Origin: Clostridia bacterium
GTDB lineage: Bacteria; Bacillota; Clostridia; UBA1381
DNA length: 64,000 nucleotides
Direction of reading: 5' to 3'
Assembly: GCA_017443895.1 (NCBI GenBank)
Contig: JAFSXU010000023.1
Location: 1 to 64,000 of the forward strand
This document shows positions 51,889-60,674 of this stretch, piece after piece. Under the pieces are notes generated by a model. The model saw only the letters and a program-made list of their open reading frames with translations, had not been told where the DNA came from and did not search any database. Made by a program: the position numbers and the translations under genes. The first letter of the stretch is position 1. Every line of letters begins with the position of its first letter.

Positions 51889-53817
51889 ATGGATATTGAA
51901 CATAACAGTCATTTAAAATTCTACCGTCGTCCGTTTGGTGCGGTCAAGTGCGGTACGGAAATCCGTATTCGACTGTCTGTTGCAGGTGTAGGAATACCGC
52001 AGGCTGTAAGATTTGTGTATAAGCCCGATACCGAGGACGAGCGAAAATGTGATATGCCATATGTATTTGAGGTGGGCGGTCAAAGCATTTATGAGGCAAG
52101 GGTTAAAATGCCCGATACTGTTGGTCTTGTATGGTATTATTTTGAGCTTGTAACCGACCAGGGTACGGTTTATTACGGAAATAACAGCAAAAACCTTGGC
52201 GGCAAGGGCGAATTATGCTTCCATAAACCAAATAATTCGTTCCAGATAACGGTGTACAGTGCGGACTATAAAACGCCCGATTGGTTTAAAAAATGCGTAG
52301 CATACCAGATTTTCCCCGACCGTTTCTGTAACGGCAATGATGACGGCAGCTTTTTGGGCGACCGTACAGACATTATAAAACGGAACTGGGGCGATGAGCC
52401 GTTTTACAAAGCCGAGCAGTTTGGCGGCGAGTATAAATGTAACGATTTCTTTGGCGGTAACTTAAAAGGCGTTATAAAAAAGCTCCCGTACTTAAAAGAG
52501 CTTGGAATTTCAGTAATTTATCTAAACCCTATATTTAAGGCATACTCAAACCATAAATATGACACGGGAAGCTATGACGAGATTGACCCGATGTTCGGTG
52601 ACGAGGAAACCTTCCGTGAGCTTTGCAAAACCGCAAAGGATATGGGTATCCGCATAATATTAGACGGTGTATTTAACCATACAGGCTCTGACAGTAAATA
52701 CTTTAACAAAAACGGCACATATGACAGTGTCGGTGCATACCAGTCCCAGGATTCGCCATTTTATAAATGGTATAGGTTTATGGACTGGCCAAATGTTTAC
52801 GAATCATGGTGGGGAATGAACACCTTACCACAGGTCGAGGAGCATAGCGAGGAATACAGGAAATATGTATTGTCAGATGAGAATGCCGTTGTAAAAAAAT
52901 GGCTAAGGGCAGGCGCATCTGGCTGGAGACTTGATGTGGTTGACGAGCTTCCCGATTTTTTTGTTGAGGAACTCCACGAAAATGTAAAATCGGTTGACCC
53001 CGATGCCGTAGTTATCGGCGAGGTATGGGAGGACGCGTCAAATAAGACCGCATATGACGAGAGGCGCAAATATTTCATGGGTAAAGAGCTTGACTCTGTA
53101 ATGAACTATCCCATGCGCGATGCGATAATCAGCGCAATTTTACTTAAAATTGACGCCCGTGAGCTTGATGCAAGACTTATGAGCCTTAAAGAGAATTATC
53201 CTGAGCCTGCGTATTATTCATTGCTTAATATCATGTCATCACATGATGTTGAGCGTGTTATGACCTTGATGTCGGGCGCACCTACACGGCACGAGGTAGA
53301 CAGAAATTATCAGGCAGAGTTTAGTATTGAGGGCTTTGCTCTTGATCTTGCAATAGAGCGTGCAACTCTTGCTTTGGGACTTCAAATGATGCTCCCGGGC
53401 GTGCCGTGCGTGTATTACGGAGACGAAATAGGTATGCAGGGCTATGGCGATCCTTTCTGCCGTCGCACCTTCCCGTGGGATAATATGAATAAGTATGACC
53501 CATCGGGCAAGGTAAACCAAAGATATAAAAAAATGATACATTTAAGAAACTCGTCCGACGCTTTCTCAATCGGTAAATACGACAGTGTTTATAAAGAGGG
53601 ACAGGTATATGCGTTTATGCGCCGTACGGACGATGAAAAGTTTTTGGTTATGGCAAATATGGGCTTAAATCAGGAGTATGTAAGAATTGATATTGCAAGA
53701 TATAAGCCAAATAAGCTCGTTGCTCTCGCAGGCGGTGATGAGACTTTAGAAACACAGGACGGCATCTTTATTATAGGTATGAGCAGGGTATCGTTAAAGG
53801 TATACAGAGTGGAATAA
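51889..53817 (+). CDS. GH13 alpha-glucan hydrolase (neopullulanase/cyclomaltodextrinase type)
   Basis: A 642-residue GH13 enzyme. An N-terminal CBM34-like domain (about residues 1-125) precedes the barrel, with the nucleophile D349 (GWRLDVVDELP), the acid E378 (VIGEVWED) and D453 (SSHDVERVM). The conserved ILDGVFNHTG region lies near residue 263. No signal peptide is present, so it acts inside the cell on maltodextrins, pullulan-like or cyclic dextrins, in line with its place after glgP. GGTGTATAA precedes the ATG. It ends in a strong terminator. Confidence 0.92.
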   Translation: MDIEHNSHLKFYRRPFGAVKCGTEIRIRLSVAGVGIPQAVRFVYKPDTEDERKCDMPYVFEVGGQSIYEARVKMPDTVGLVWYYFELVTDQGTVYYGNNSKNLGGKGELCFHKPNNSFQITVYSADYKTPDWFKKCVAYQIFPDRFCNGNDDGSFLGDRTDIIKRNWGDEPFYKAEQFGGEYKCNDFFGGNLKGVIKKLPYLKELGISVIYLNPIFKAYSNHKYDTGSYDEIDPMFGDEETFRELCKTAKDMGIRIILDGVFNHTGSDSKYFNKNGTYDSVGAYQSQDSPFYKWYRFMDWPNVYESWWGMNTLPQVEEHSEEYRKYVLSDENAVVKKWLRAGASGWRLDVVDELPDFFVEELHENVKSVDPDAVVIGEVWEDASNKTAYDERRKYFMGKELDSVMNYPMRDAIISAILLKIDARELDARLMSLKENYPEPAYYSLLNIMSSHDVERVMTLMSGAPTRHEVDRNYQAEFSIEGFALDLAIERATLALGLQMMLPGVPCVYYGDEIGMQGYGDPFCRRTFPWDNMNKYDPSGKVNQRYKKMIHLRNSSDAFSIGKYDSVYKEGQVYAFMRRTDDEKFLVMANMGLNQEYVRIDIARYKPNKLVALAGGDETLETQDGIFIIGMSRVSLKVYRVE

Positions 53818-53857
53818 ATTTTAGTGTCCCCAAATTGGGGACACTAAAATTTTTTGC
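53818..53857 (+). terminator. Terminator of the glycogen region
   Basis: TTTTAGTGTCCCC and GGGGACACTAAAA form a 13 bp stem with a 5 nt loop and a T-run. Confidence 0.93.
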
Positions 53858-53866
53858 TATGAGGAC

Positions 53867-53894
53867 TTGATTTTTTAATTCATGGTGCTATAAT
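53867..53894 (+). promoter_or_regulatory. Promoter of the aldolase gene
   Basis: TTGATT at 53867-53872 and TATAAT at 53889-53894 have a 16 bp spacer. The leader has CGGTCA and TGACCG complementary blocks near 53910 and 53945. Confidence 0.6.
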
Positions 53895-53999
53895 GAAATT
53901 AGCTTTTGTGCGGTCAAAAAGCTAAAATGTATTGTTAATTATTCTGACCGTAAAAATTTTTTGGGAATAATTAAAGTAGTATGGTAGGAGGAAAAGAAA

Positions 54000-54971
54000 A
54001 TGGAAAGAAAAGGAAACTTATTGTCATACCGCCCCGATATTAAGGTGGTTGATGCAACACTAAGAGACGGAGGCCTGTTAAACGACTTCTTTTTTGATGA
54101 TGATTTTGTAAAGGCATTGTATCAGGCAAACATTAAAGCGGGCGTTGACTTTATGGAGTTTGGCTACAGAGCGTCTAAGGAGCTTTTTGATACGAATGAG
54201 TTTGGAAAATGGAAGTTCTGTGACGAGGAAGCTATAAGAGAAATTGTGGGAACTAACGACTCCGATATGGGCATCGCCGTTATGGCGGATGTCGGAAGAA
54301 CTGAAATGGATGATTTTCTGCCAAAAAGCGAGAGCGTTATTGATATGGTAAGGATTGCAACATACATCCACCAAATTCCTGCGGCTGTTGATATGGCTGA
54401 AAAACTGCACGATTTGGGGTATATTACAAGCGTTAATATTATGGCTATTGCAACCGCAAAAACCGAAGATATTGTTCAGGCGCTTAATATGCTTGGCGAG
54501 TCAAGCGTTGATATTATTTATATAGTTGACAGCTATGGCTCCCTGTACCCTGAGGAAATCCGTGAGCTATCCAAGCTCTATCTTGAGATAGGCGAGAAAT
54601 ATAATAAGAAAATCGGTATTCATGCGCATAATAACCAACAGCTTGCATTTGCTAACACCATTGAGGCTACCTCTATCGGTGTCAGCTATCTTGATGCAAC
54701 CATGATGGGTATGGGACGGGGCGCCGGAAATTGCACCTTAGAATCCCTTTTGGGATTTTTGAAAAATCCCCGTTACCGCATTATCTTTACCTTAAAATTT
54801 ATTCAGGATTATATCCTTCCTTTAAAGGAGCATCTCGTTTGGGGTTATGAAATCCCCTACCTTGTAACCGGCTTATTAAACCAGCACCCCCGCAGTGCCA
54901 TTGCCGCTATCAAGGCAAATAACACCAATTACGCAGAGTTTTATAAAGAGGTCTGGTATCGCGAAGCCTAA
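54000..54971 (+). CDS. HMGL-like aldolase family protein
   Basis: A 323-residue member of the HMG-CoA lyase-like/4-hydroxy-2-oxovalerate aldolase superfamily. The metal-site motif VVDATLRDGG is at residues 16-25, and the later metal-binding HAHNN motif (IGIHAHNNQQLAFAN) near 204. Relatives cleave or form C-C bonds with acyl or keto substrates; the substrate is not predictable. It lacks the LeuA regulatory domain. AGGAGG stands before the ATG. Two tandem multi-hairpin elements start right at its stop codon. Confidence 0.83.
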   Translation: MERKGNLLSYRPDIKVVDATLRDGGLLNDFFFDDDFVKALYQANIKAGVDFMEFGYRASKELFDTNEFGKWKFCDEEAIREIVGTNDSDMGIAVMADVGRTEMDDFLPKSESVIDMVRIATYIHQIPAAVDMAEKLHDLGYITSVNIMAIATAKTEDIVQALNMLGESSVDIIYIVDSYGSLYPEEIRELSKLYLEIGEKYNKKIGIHAHNNQQLAFANTIEATSIGVSYLDATMMGMGRGAGNCTLESLLGFLKNPRYRIIFTLKFIQDYILPLKEHLVWGYEIPYLVTGLLNQHPRSAIAAIKANNTNYAEFYKEVWYREA

Positions 54972-55090
54972 TTTTGGTGGGTTATTTTTGCGCAGACCGT
55001 TACACTACAAAAAAAGTCAGAGCTCGATGTACCATCGTACTATCGAGCCCTGACTTTTTCCGTTCTGCATCAAAACTAACCTCACCAAAA
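54972..55090 (-). repeat. Multi-hairpin intergenic element, copy 3
   Basis: Outer arms are TTTTGGTG (54972-54979) and CACCAAAA (55083-55090). Read on the minus strand: GATGCAGAACGGA, then one long hairpin with stem GGCTCGAT / ATCGAGCT inside AAAAGTCAG / CTGACTTTT and a loop AGTACGATGGTAC, then AACGGTCTGCGC. The second hairpin of copies 1 and 2 is absent. It abuts the aldolase stop codon. Confidence 0.78.
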
Positions 55091-55096
55091 CCAAGA

Positions 55097-55215
55097 TTTT
55101 GACGGGTTATTTTTGCGTGGACCATTTCATTACGAATTCAAACAGTCATCAATGTACCATCGTACTATTGATGACTGTTTTCATCCGTTCCACATCAAAA
55201 CTAACCTCACCAAAA
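55097..55215 (-). repeat. Multi-hairpin intergenic element, copy 4
   Basis: In tandem with copy 3 and of the same length. Read on the minus strand: GATGTGGAACGGATG, a hairpin with stem AAACAGTCATCAAT / ATTGATGACTGTTT and loop AGTACGATGGTAC, the linker TTCGTAAT, then GGTCCACGC. Relative to the other copies GCAGA has become GTGGA and the partner TCTGC has become TCCAC, keeping all five pairs. Confidence 0.78.
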
Positions 55216-55226
55216 TGTGATATAAC

Positions 55227-55386
55227 ATAAATTTTGGTTTATCGGTGTAAATGGGTATTACAAATTGTAGGGCAGGGGCTTGCTCCTGCCGTATCCCCGA
55301 TACCGTAAACAACGGTTGGAGCAAGCCCCAACCCTACACCATACCCATTAACAATAAATTAAATGGTACGCTAAACTAAAATTTAT
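55227..55386. repeat. Palindromic MITE-like element, copy D
   Basis: The ends are ATAAATTTTGGTTTA (55227-55241) and TAAACTAAAATTTAT (55372-55386). The core is as in copy C but without the 63 nt insert; length is about 160 bp. The right end contributes the stop codon of the transglutaminase-like gene. With elements 3 and 4 it fills the 410 nt gap between the convergent genes. Confidence 0.87.
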
Positions 55387-56588
55387 CTTTTTGTTGTATA
55401 TTCCAAAATCTTATGGTTTGCGGAGAAAAATTCAAGGTTTGCATCAAAGTACAGATGTGAGGGATCCTCGCCTTTATTGAAATTTCCGTCCTCATACCTA
55501 TTTGATGAATCCCATGTTACATCTACTATAACCCATCGTCCGTCAACATAAACCTCGTTCCATGCGTGGTTTTGCTCTCTTGTATCAATGTTTTCGCTAT
55601 CCCACTGTGTTTTTCCACTTGCAACGCCTAAGGCATATCCCGACACAACATTGCACGGGATACCGATTGCACGGCAAAGCGTTGCATACAGTGTCGCATA
55701 TCCAAGACACACCGCCCGTCTGCTGTTTACAACCGAGGTGGCGCTGTATGGAATGGTCGTATCTGAATAGAGTGAATCGTTATCATAGTAAAGATAGCCT
55801 GCAATCCAGTCATGCAAGGCAAGTGCCTTGTCATAATCCGAAACACAGTTCTCGCAAAGCTCCGCTGCCAAAGCTTTCATATTTGAATATTCGGACTGTA
55901 TTGAAATGGTACTCTCAGATGCTGCCTTTATCGACTTGCTGCGCTCATACATAGAAACATTATAGTCATATACAGGTGACTTTACAATTTCCCATACACC
56001 GTATTCGTTTTTTGCTATCTTAACATAGTCATAAACCCAGCTTATAAAGTTCCCGTACGGCTTTGAGCCTGTATATACATTAACATTATACTGACTGTAA
56101 TCATCGGGAATGTCAATACTCTTATAAAACTGATATGATGAGTCCGTTGAAACAGACTCCTGCACAACCGTATTATCCTCCGACTCATTTAAGCATATTA
56201 TAAGATTTGACTTGTTGTACGAATCAACAACTCCAAACACCTCCAGGGTATTGCCGTTGATGTTTATGCTTATATTATCCTGTGGACAAAACGACAGGAG
56301 CGGACTGTCCTTTACATATGCATTTGTTGCCACATCCGAAGGGTCAAGCGGTAATTCCTCGCCCTTTATCATTGCTTTTAGCTCTGAAAATGACGGAATT
56401 TGGTGCCAAAGAGCCGCAACATCACGGCTTATATTTGATATTCGTTCCGTCGCCTCGGGGTATTTTTCCTCCAAAGCGGGTATGTAATTTCCTATATTCT
56501 CAAAAAAATCAGTTTCGTTGTTTATTGCCGTAAGTCCTAAGCACAATATAGCCAAAACCAATATAAACTTAAAAAATCTTTTCATCAT
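55383..56588 (-). CDS. Transglutaminase-like cysteine protease-fold protein
   Basis: About 401 residues. An N-terminal hydrophobic segment (FFKFILVLAILCLGLTAI) indicates export or anchoring. The transglutaminase-like core has the triad in RRAVCLGYATLYATLC (Cys), NHAWNEVYVDGRW (His) and IVDVTWDS (Asp), preceded by KALALHDWIAGYLYYD. Bacterial proteins of this type act as peptidases or in surface or wall processing; the function here is unknown. The start is one of two adjacent ATGs (56588 or 56585) after AAGGTG. The stop codon TAA at 55383-55385 lies within the inverted repeat of element D. Confidence 0.85.
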   Translation of the reverse strand: MMKRFFKFILVLAILCLGLTAINNETDFFENIGNYIPALEEKYPEATERISNISRDVAALWHQIPSFSELKAMIKGEELPLDPSDVATNAYVKDSPLLSFCPQDNISININGNTLEVFGVVDSYNKSNLIICLNESEDNTVVQESVSTDSSYQFYKSIDIPDDYSQYNVNVYTGSKPYGNFISWVYDYVKIAKNEYGVWEIVKSPVYDYNVSMYERSKSIKAASESTISIQSEYSNMKALAAELCENCVSDYDKALALHDWIAGYLYYDNDSLYSDTTIPYSATSVVNSRRAVCLGYATLYATLCRAIGIPCNVVSGYALGVASGKTQWDSENIDTREQNHAWNEVYVDGRWVIVDVTWDSSNRYEDGNFNKGEDPSHLYFDANLEFFSANHKILEYTTKR

Positions 56589-56671
56589 GTGCACCTTGCT
56601 ATATAATATATCGGATACATTATACCACTGCCGTATGTGTTTTGCAATGAAAAATAAAAGGGCATTTTAAA

Positions 56672-57298
56672 TTATTCCTCGTCACGAACCAACTCCATAC
56701 GGTTTATAGACACCTCATACGCCGTTTTTGTAATTGTTTCGTCCTCGCTTATGCGTTTTTGGTAGTTTCTTGACTGAATTCTGCCCCAAATCCTCACATT
56801 ATCGCCGACATGCAAATTTTTTGCAAACCTTGCATTTCTGCCCCATGCTATAATCGGTATGTAATCGGACTTGTTATAGCTTCGGTTTACGGCAATCAGA
56901 ATATCCGTTATTTCTCTGCCAAACGGAGTGGTGCGGTAAATGGGGGTTTTACAAATAAACCCGTCAAGATACAGGGAATTTGGATTTTTACCCGTCGTAT
57001 CGTCAATGTGTGCAATATCCTTTGCAAAAACAGTAAGCAAAAGCCTGTTTTCACCGTTGTCGTAGCTGTTATACGAGCGAAACTGACCCGTAATTTCTAC
57101 AAGATCACCCTCTGTGTAATCTCCGTCCATTATAAGCCGTTCTGAAATCATTATCCGTATCGAATCGGATGTACCCGATAAACGGGGTATTGATACTGTA
57201 AAAGTGTAGAACTTTTCTGCATATATTTCGTGGTTGAATACAAACTCACTTTCTATTGTGCCTATTACAACCGCCTGATTATTTGATAAATTATCCAT
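56672..57298 (-). CDS. ssb: Single-stranded DNA-binding protein with two OB folds
   Basis: A 208-residue protein made of two consecutive SSB-type OB folds. The first spans about residues 8-100 (AVVIGTIESEF, then FYTFTVSIPRLSGTSDSIRI, GDLVEITGQFRSY), the second about 110-205 (DGFICKTPIYRTTPFGREITDILIAV, GDNVRIWGRIQSR). This duplicated form differs from ordinary SSB and lacks the acidic C-terminal tip; it may serve a side role beside a standard SSB elsewhere (inference). The ATG at 57298 follows GAGGAGG. It is divergent from the valS unit. Confidence 0.83.
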   Translation of the reverse strand: MDNLSNNQAVVIGTIESEFVFNHEIYAEKFYTFTVSIPRLSGTSDSIRIMISERLIMDGDYTEGDLVEITGQFRSYNSYDNGENRLLLTVFAKDIAHIDDTTGKNPNSLYLDGFICKTPIYRTTPFGREITDILIAVNRSYNKSDYIPIIAWGRNARFAKNLHVGDNVRIWGRIQSRNYQKRISEDETITKTAYEVSINRMELVRDEE

Positions 57299-57433
57299 AA
57301 TAAAACCTCCTCTGTAGTATTTTAGTATCACAAGTTATATTTATTCTTATAGTCTGTAATTTATGCTAAAATATTCCGATTGTAGGATATTAGGGCATAA
57401 TTTTAAAATTCATCAATAATCAATCTTCTAATC

Positions 57434-57462
57434 TTGACAAAAACGGGATAAAGTGAGATAAT
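57434..57462 (+). promoter_or_regulatory. Promoter of the small membrane protein-valS unit
   Basis: TTGACA at 57434-57439 and GATAAT at 57457-57462 have a 17 bp spacer. Only about 40 nt separate the expected start site from the first gene, so there is no room for a T-box. Confidence 0.78.
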
Positions 57463-57506
57463 AACTATTTAGTAATGATATTTTCTGAAAAAGGGGAGGC
57501 GGTTTT

Positions 57507-57698
57507 TTGATTATTTTAAAAATAGCTATGCTTATAATCTGCGCATTGGCATTGATTGTAACCTTCCGCACCGAAAATATCCTAAAGACATTTTTCCGAG
57601 TCGAAAGCCCATCGGATAAGACAATTTTAAAAACAAAGAGTATCACACTTTTAATAACAATAGCATTGTTTATTTTAGCTATGCTAATTTTTAAGTAA
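57507..57698 (+). CDS. Small membrane protein, 63 residues
   Basis: Two hydrophobic segments ([18 protein letters not shown] and [18 protein letters not shown]) flank a charged loop ([19 protein letters not shown]). The start is TTG, preceded by GGGGAGGCGG at good spacing. The gene is the first after the promoter and ends 13 nt before valS, so it is likely translated in the same transcript. I do not recognise the family; it could assist membrane processes or simply be a small hypothetical protein. Confidence 0.65.
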   Translation: MIILKIAMLIICALALIVTFRTENILKTFFRVESPSDKTILKTKSITLLITIALFILAMLIFK

Positions 57699-57711
57699 TA
57701 GGAGAAACACA

Positions 57712-60348
57712 ATGGAAGAGAATATTGCAAAAACATATAACCCTGCCGAATTTGAGGACAGGCTCTATAATGAATGGGTGGAAAAGGGCTATTTCCACGC
57801 CGAGGTAGACAAAACCAAGAAACCTTTTACAATCGTTATCCCACCCCCGAATGTAACAGGTCAGCTACACATGGGACATGCGCTTGACGAAACCTTGCAG
57901 GATATTTTGATACGCTATAAGCGTATGCAGGGCTACAGTGCTTTGTGGGTGCCGGGAACGGACCATGCAGGAATTGCAACCCAGATTAAGGTTGAAGAGG
58001 AATTAAGAGTAAAAGAGGGTTTAACACGCTATGACCTGGGCAGAGAAAAGTTTTTGGAGCGTGTATGGGACTGGAAGAATAAATACGGAAGCCGTATCAT
58101 AAACCAGTTAAAGAAAATCGGCTCGTCATGCGATTGGGACAGAGAGCGCTTTACCATGGACGAGGGCTGCTCAAAGGCGGTAAAAGAGGTATTTATAAAC
58201 CTTTATAATAAAAAGCTCATCTATCAGGGCTCAAGAATAATTAACTGGTGTCCGCACTGTATAACGGCATTATCCGATGCCGAGGTTGAACACGCAGAGC
58301 AGGCAGGTCATTTTTGGCATATCAAATACCCGATTAAGGATAGCGACGGATATGTTATAATCGCAACAACCCGTCCCGAAACATTATTTGGCGATACTGC
58401 CGTTGCGGTAAACCCCGATGATGAAAGGTATAAGGACTTAATAGGAAAGAAGCTAATCTTACCGCTTGTAGGCAGAGAAATACCTGTAATTGCAGACGAA
58501 TATGTTGATAAGGAATTTGGTACAGGCTGTGTTAAGATAACGCCTGCACATGACCCTAACGACTTTGAGGTAGGAATGCGCCATGACCTTGAACAGATAA
58601 AGGTTATGAACGATGATGCAACCATGAACTCATACGCAGGTAAGTATGAGGGTATGGACAGATACGATTGCCGTAAGGCAATGATTGAGGACTTAAAGGA
58701 GCAGGGGCTTCTGGTTAAGGTTGAGGATCATTCACATAATGTAGGTCAGTGCTACCGTTGCGGAACAACGGTCGAGCCGATTATTTCAAAGCAGTGGTTT
58801 GTAAAAATGAAACCGCTTGCACAGCCTGCAATTGATGCGGTAAAGGATAAAATGACAGAGTTTGTGCCGGAGCATTTTGAAAAAATATACTTCCACTGGC
58901 TTGAAAATATCCGTGACTGGTGTATTTCCCGTCAGCTTTGGTGGGGACACAGAATACCTGCATTCTACTGTGATGACTGTAATGAGATGGTTGTTACAAA
59001 GGAGGACGCGCCTGTTTGCCCTAAATGCGGAAAGCCGATGCGTCAGGATCCCGACACATTGGATACATGGTTCTCATCGGCATTGTGGCCGTTCTCAACA
59101 CTTGGCTGGCCTGATAAGACAGAGGAGCTTGACTATTTCTATCCTACATCAGTACTTGTAACAGGCTATGACATAATCCCGTTCTGGGTAATGCGAATGA
59201 TGTTCTCGGGACTTGAGCATACGGGCGAGGTACCGTTTAAGCATGTGTTTATTCACGGACTTGTCCGTGATAGCCAGGGCAGAAAGATGTCAAAGTCCTT
59301 GGGTAACGGTATTGATCCGCTTGAAATTGTAGACCGGTACGGCGCAGATGCTTTAAGGTTTACTCTTGCGACAGGTAACGCACCCGGTAACGATATGCGT
59401 TTTTATATCGAGAGAGTCGAGGCAAGCCGTAACTTTGCAAATAAGATTTGGAACGCATCAAGATTTACCTTGATGAATTTGGATATAACAGAGAATAAAT
59501 TACCTGATTTGTCAAAGCTTTGTCTTGAGGATAAATGGATTTTATCAAAGTATAATACACTTGTTAAAGAGGTAACGGAAAACCTTGATAAATTTGAATT
59601 GGGTATTGCCGTTTCAAAGCTCTATGACTTTATCTGGGAGTCGTTCTGCGATTGGTATATCGAGCTTGTAAAGCCTCGCTTGTTTGATAAGGAGAACGAA
59701 ACAGGAAAGACAGCGCAGTATGTTCTTACCTATGTTCTCTCAAATACAATGAAGCTCTTACACCCGTTTATGCCGTTTATAACAGAGGAGATTTGGCAAC
59801 ACTTACCGCATGAGGGTGAGAGCATTATGGTTTCGGATTGGCCTGTGTATAATGAAGCATTTTCGTTTACAGACGAGGAAAATACTATGGCTATGATTAT
59901 GGCATCAATTACCGCTATCCGTAACCATAGAGCAAATATGAATGTTCCGCCGTCAAAGCGTGCAAAGCTCATAATCGTAACAGATAAGGTTGATGAATTT
60001 AGACAGGGTACACTGTTCTTTGAAAGACTTGCCTCCGCATCAAAGGTTGTGGTACAGACAGATAAAGCAGGAATTGATGATAACGCAGTAAATGTCGTTG
60101 TGCCGTCTGCCGAGGTATTTATGCCACTTGATGAGCTTGTTGATAAGGAAAAGGAGCTTACAAGGCTTAATGCCGAGAAGAAAAAGCTTGAGGGCGAGAT
60201 AAAGAGAGTTGAGGGTAAATTAAATAACCCGGGCTTTGTCAATAAAGCACCGCAAAAGGTGGTTGACGAGGAAAAGGCAAAGGGCGATAAGTATAGAGAA
60301 ATGCTTGATAAGGTCCTTGTCGCAATTTCAAATATAGAAAATATTTAA
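57712..60348 (+). CDS. valS: Valyl-tRNA synthetase
   Basis: Charges tRNA-Val. The class I signature HMGH is at residues 53-56 ([14 protein letters not shown]) and KMSKS at 525-529. The editing domain ([17 protein letters not shown]) and a C-terminal coiled-coil arm (about 810-878, [21 protein letters not shown]) are present, as in bacterial ValRS. Length is 878 residues. AGGAGAAA precedes the ATG. folC, a common neighbour of valS in Firmicutes, lies 2.5 kb further on the same strand, with the SLH gene inserted between them on the other strand. Confidence 0.97.
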   Translation: MEENIAKTYNPAEFEDRLYNEWVEKGYFHAEVDKTKKPFTIVIPPPNVTGQLHMGHALDETLQDILIRYKRMQGYSALWVPGTDHAGIATQIKVEEELRVKEGLTRYDLGREKFLERVWDWKNKYGSRIINQLKKIGSSCDWDRERFTMDEGCSKAVKEVFINLYNKKLIYQGSRIINWCPHCITALSDAEVEHAEQAGHFWHIKYPIKDSDGYVIIATTRPETLFGDTAVAVNPDDERYKDLIGKKLILPLVGREIPVIADEYVDKEFGTGCVKITPAHDPNDFEVGMRHDLEQIKVMNDDATMNSYAGKYEGMDRYDCRKAMIEDLKEQGLLVKVEDHSHNVGQCYRCGTTVEPIISKQWFVKMKPLAQPAIDAVKDKMTEFVPEHFEKIYFHWLENIRDWCISRQLWWGHRIPAFYCDDCNEMVVTKEDAPVCPKCGKPMRQDPDTLDTWFSSALWPFSTLGWPDKTEELDYFYPTSVLVTGYDIIPFWVMRMMFSGLEHTGEVPFKHVFIHGLVRDSQGRKMSKSLGNGIDPLEIVDRYGADALRFTLATGNAPGNDMRFYIERVEASRNFANKIWNASRFTLMNLDITENKLPDLSKLCLEDKWILSKYNTLVKEVTENLDKFELGIAVSKLYDFIWESFCDWYIELVKPRLFDKENETGKTAQYVLTYVLSNTMKLLHPFMPFITEEIWQHLPHEGESIMVSDWPVYNEAFSFTDEENTMAMIMASITAIRNHRANMNVPPSKRAKLIIVTDKVDEFRQGTLFFERLASASKVVVQTDKAGIDDNAVNVVVPSAEVFMPLDELVDKEKELTRLNAEKKKLEGEIKRVEGKLNNPGFVNKAPQKVVDEEKAKGDKYREMLDKVLVAISNIENI

Positions 60349-60352
60349 ACAA

Positions 60353-60387
60353 AAAATTGAGGTTGTTTTTACAACCTCAATTTTTTG
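60353..60387 (+). terminator. valS terminator
   Basis: AAATTGAGGTTGT and ACAACCTCAATTT form a 13 bp stem followed by Ts. Confidence 0.92.
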
Positions 60388-60391
60388 TGCA

Positions 60392-60417
60392 GCGTGTCGA
60401 TAAAGGTATCGACACGC
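60392..60417. other. Perfect 11 bp hairpin
   Basis: GCGTGTCGATA and TATCGACACGC around AAGG lie between the valS terminator and the divergent multi-hairpin element. There is no T-run. Confidence 0.6.
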
Positions 60418-60419
60418 CG

Positions 60420-60622
60420 GCAGACATCGAAAAACAAAGCAGATTTTGTGAAAATGAACCCGTAGCCCTACGATGGTACGGTAGGGTTTATTTGAGCAAA
60501 AAGCACATAATACTGCCGTTTTTGTAAAGAACGGCAGTATTATTTATGGTAATAAATAAGATATAGATGCAAACCATATTATTTAAGTTTTGTGCGGTCT
60601 GGGAAGTTTTTCGACAGTCTGA
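60420..60622 (+). repeat. Divergent relative of the multi-hairpin element (copy 5)
   Basis: Outer arms CAGACATCGAAAAAC (60421-60435) and GTTTTTCGACAGTCTG (60606-60621) pair with a small bulge. Inside are CAGA (60440-60443) opposite TCTG (60598-60601), a hairpin CCCTAC / GTAGGG with a CGATGGTACG loop, and a second hairpin AATACTGCCGTT / AACGGCAGTATT. The CGACAG and CGATGGTAC motifs are shared with copies 1-4, but the GATGCAGAACGG block is not intact. Confidence 0.55.
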
Positions 60623-60628
60623 AACAAA

Positions 60629-60663
60629 AAAATGAGGTTGTTTTTTTGTAACCTCATTTTTTT
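60629..60663. terminator. Bidirectional terminator before the SLH gene
   Basis: AATGAGGTT and AACCTCATT form a stem with a T-run on either strand; on the minus strand it ends the SLH gene. Confidence 0.85.
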
Positions 60664-60674
60664 GTGAGCTTTTA

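Noticed and set aside
54972-55215. Tandem repeats considered as a small CRISPR array
   Set aside because: The units are 119 nt long with internal hairpins and variable stems, there are only two, and no cas genes are nearby.
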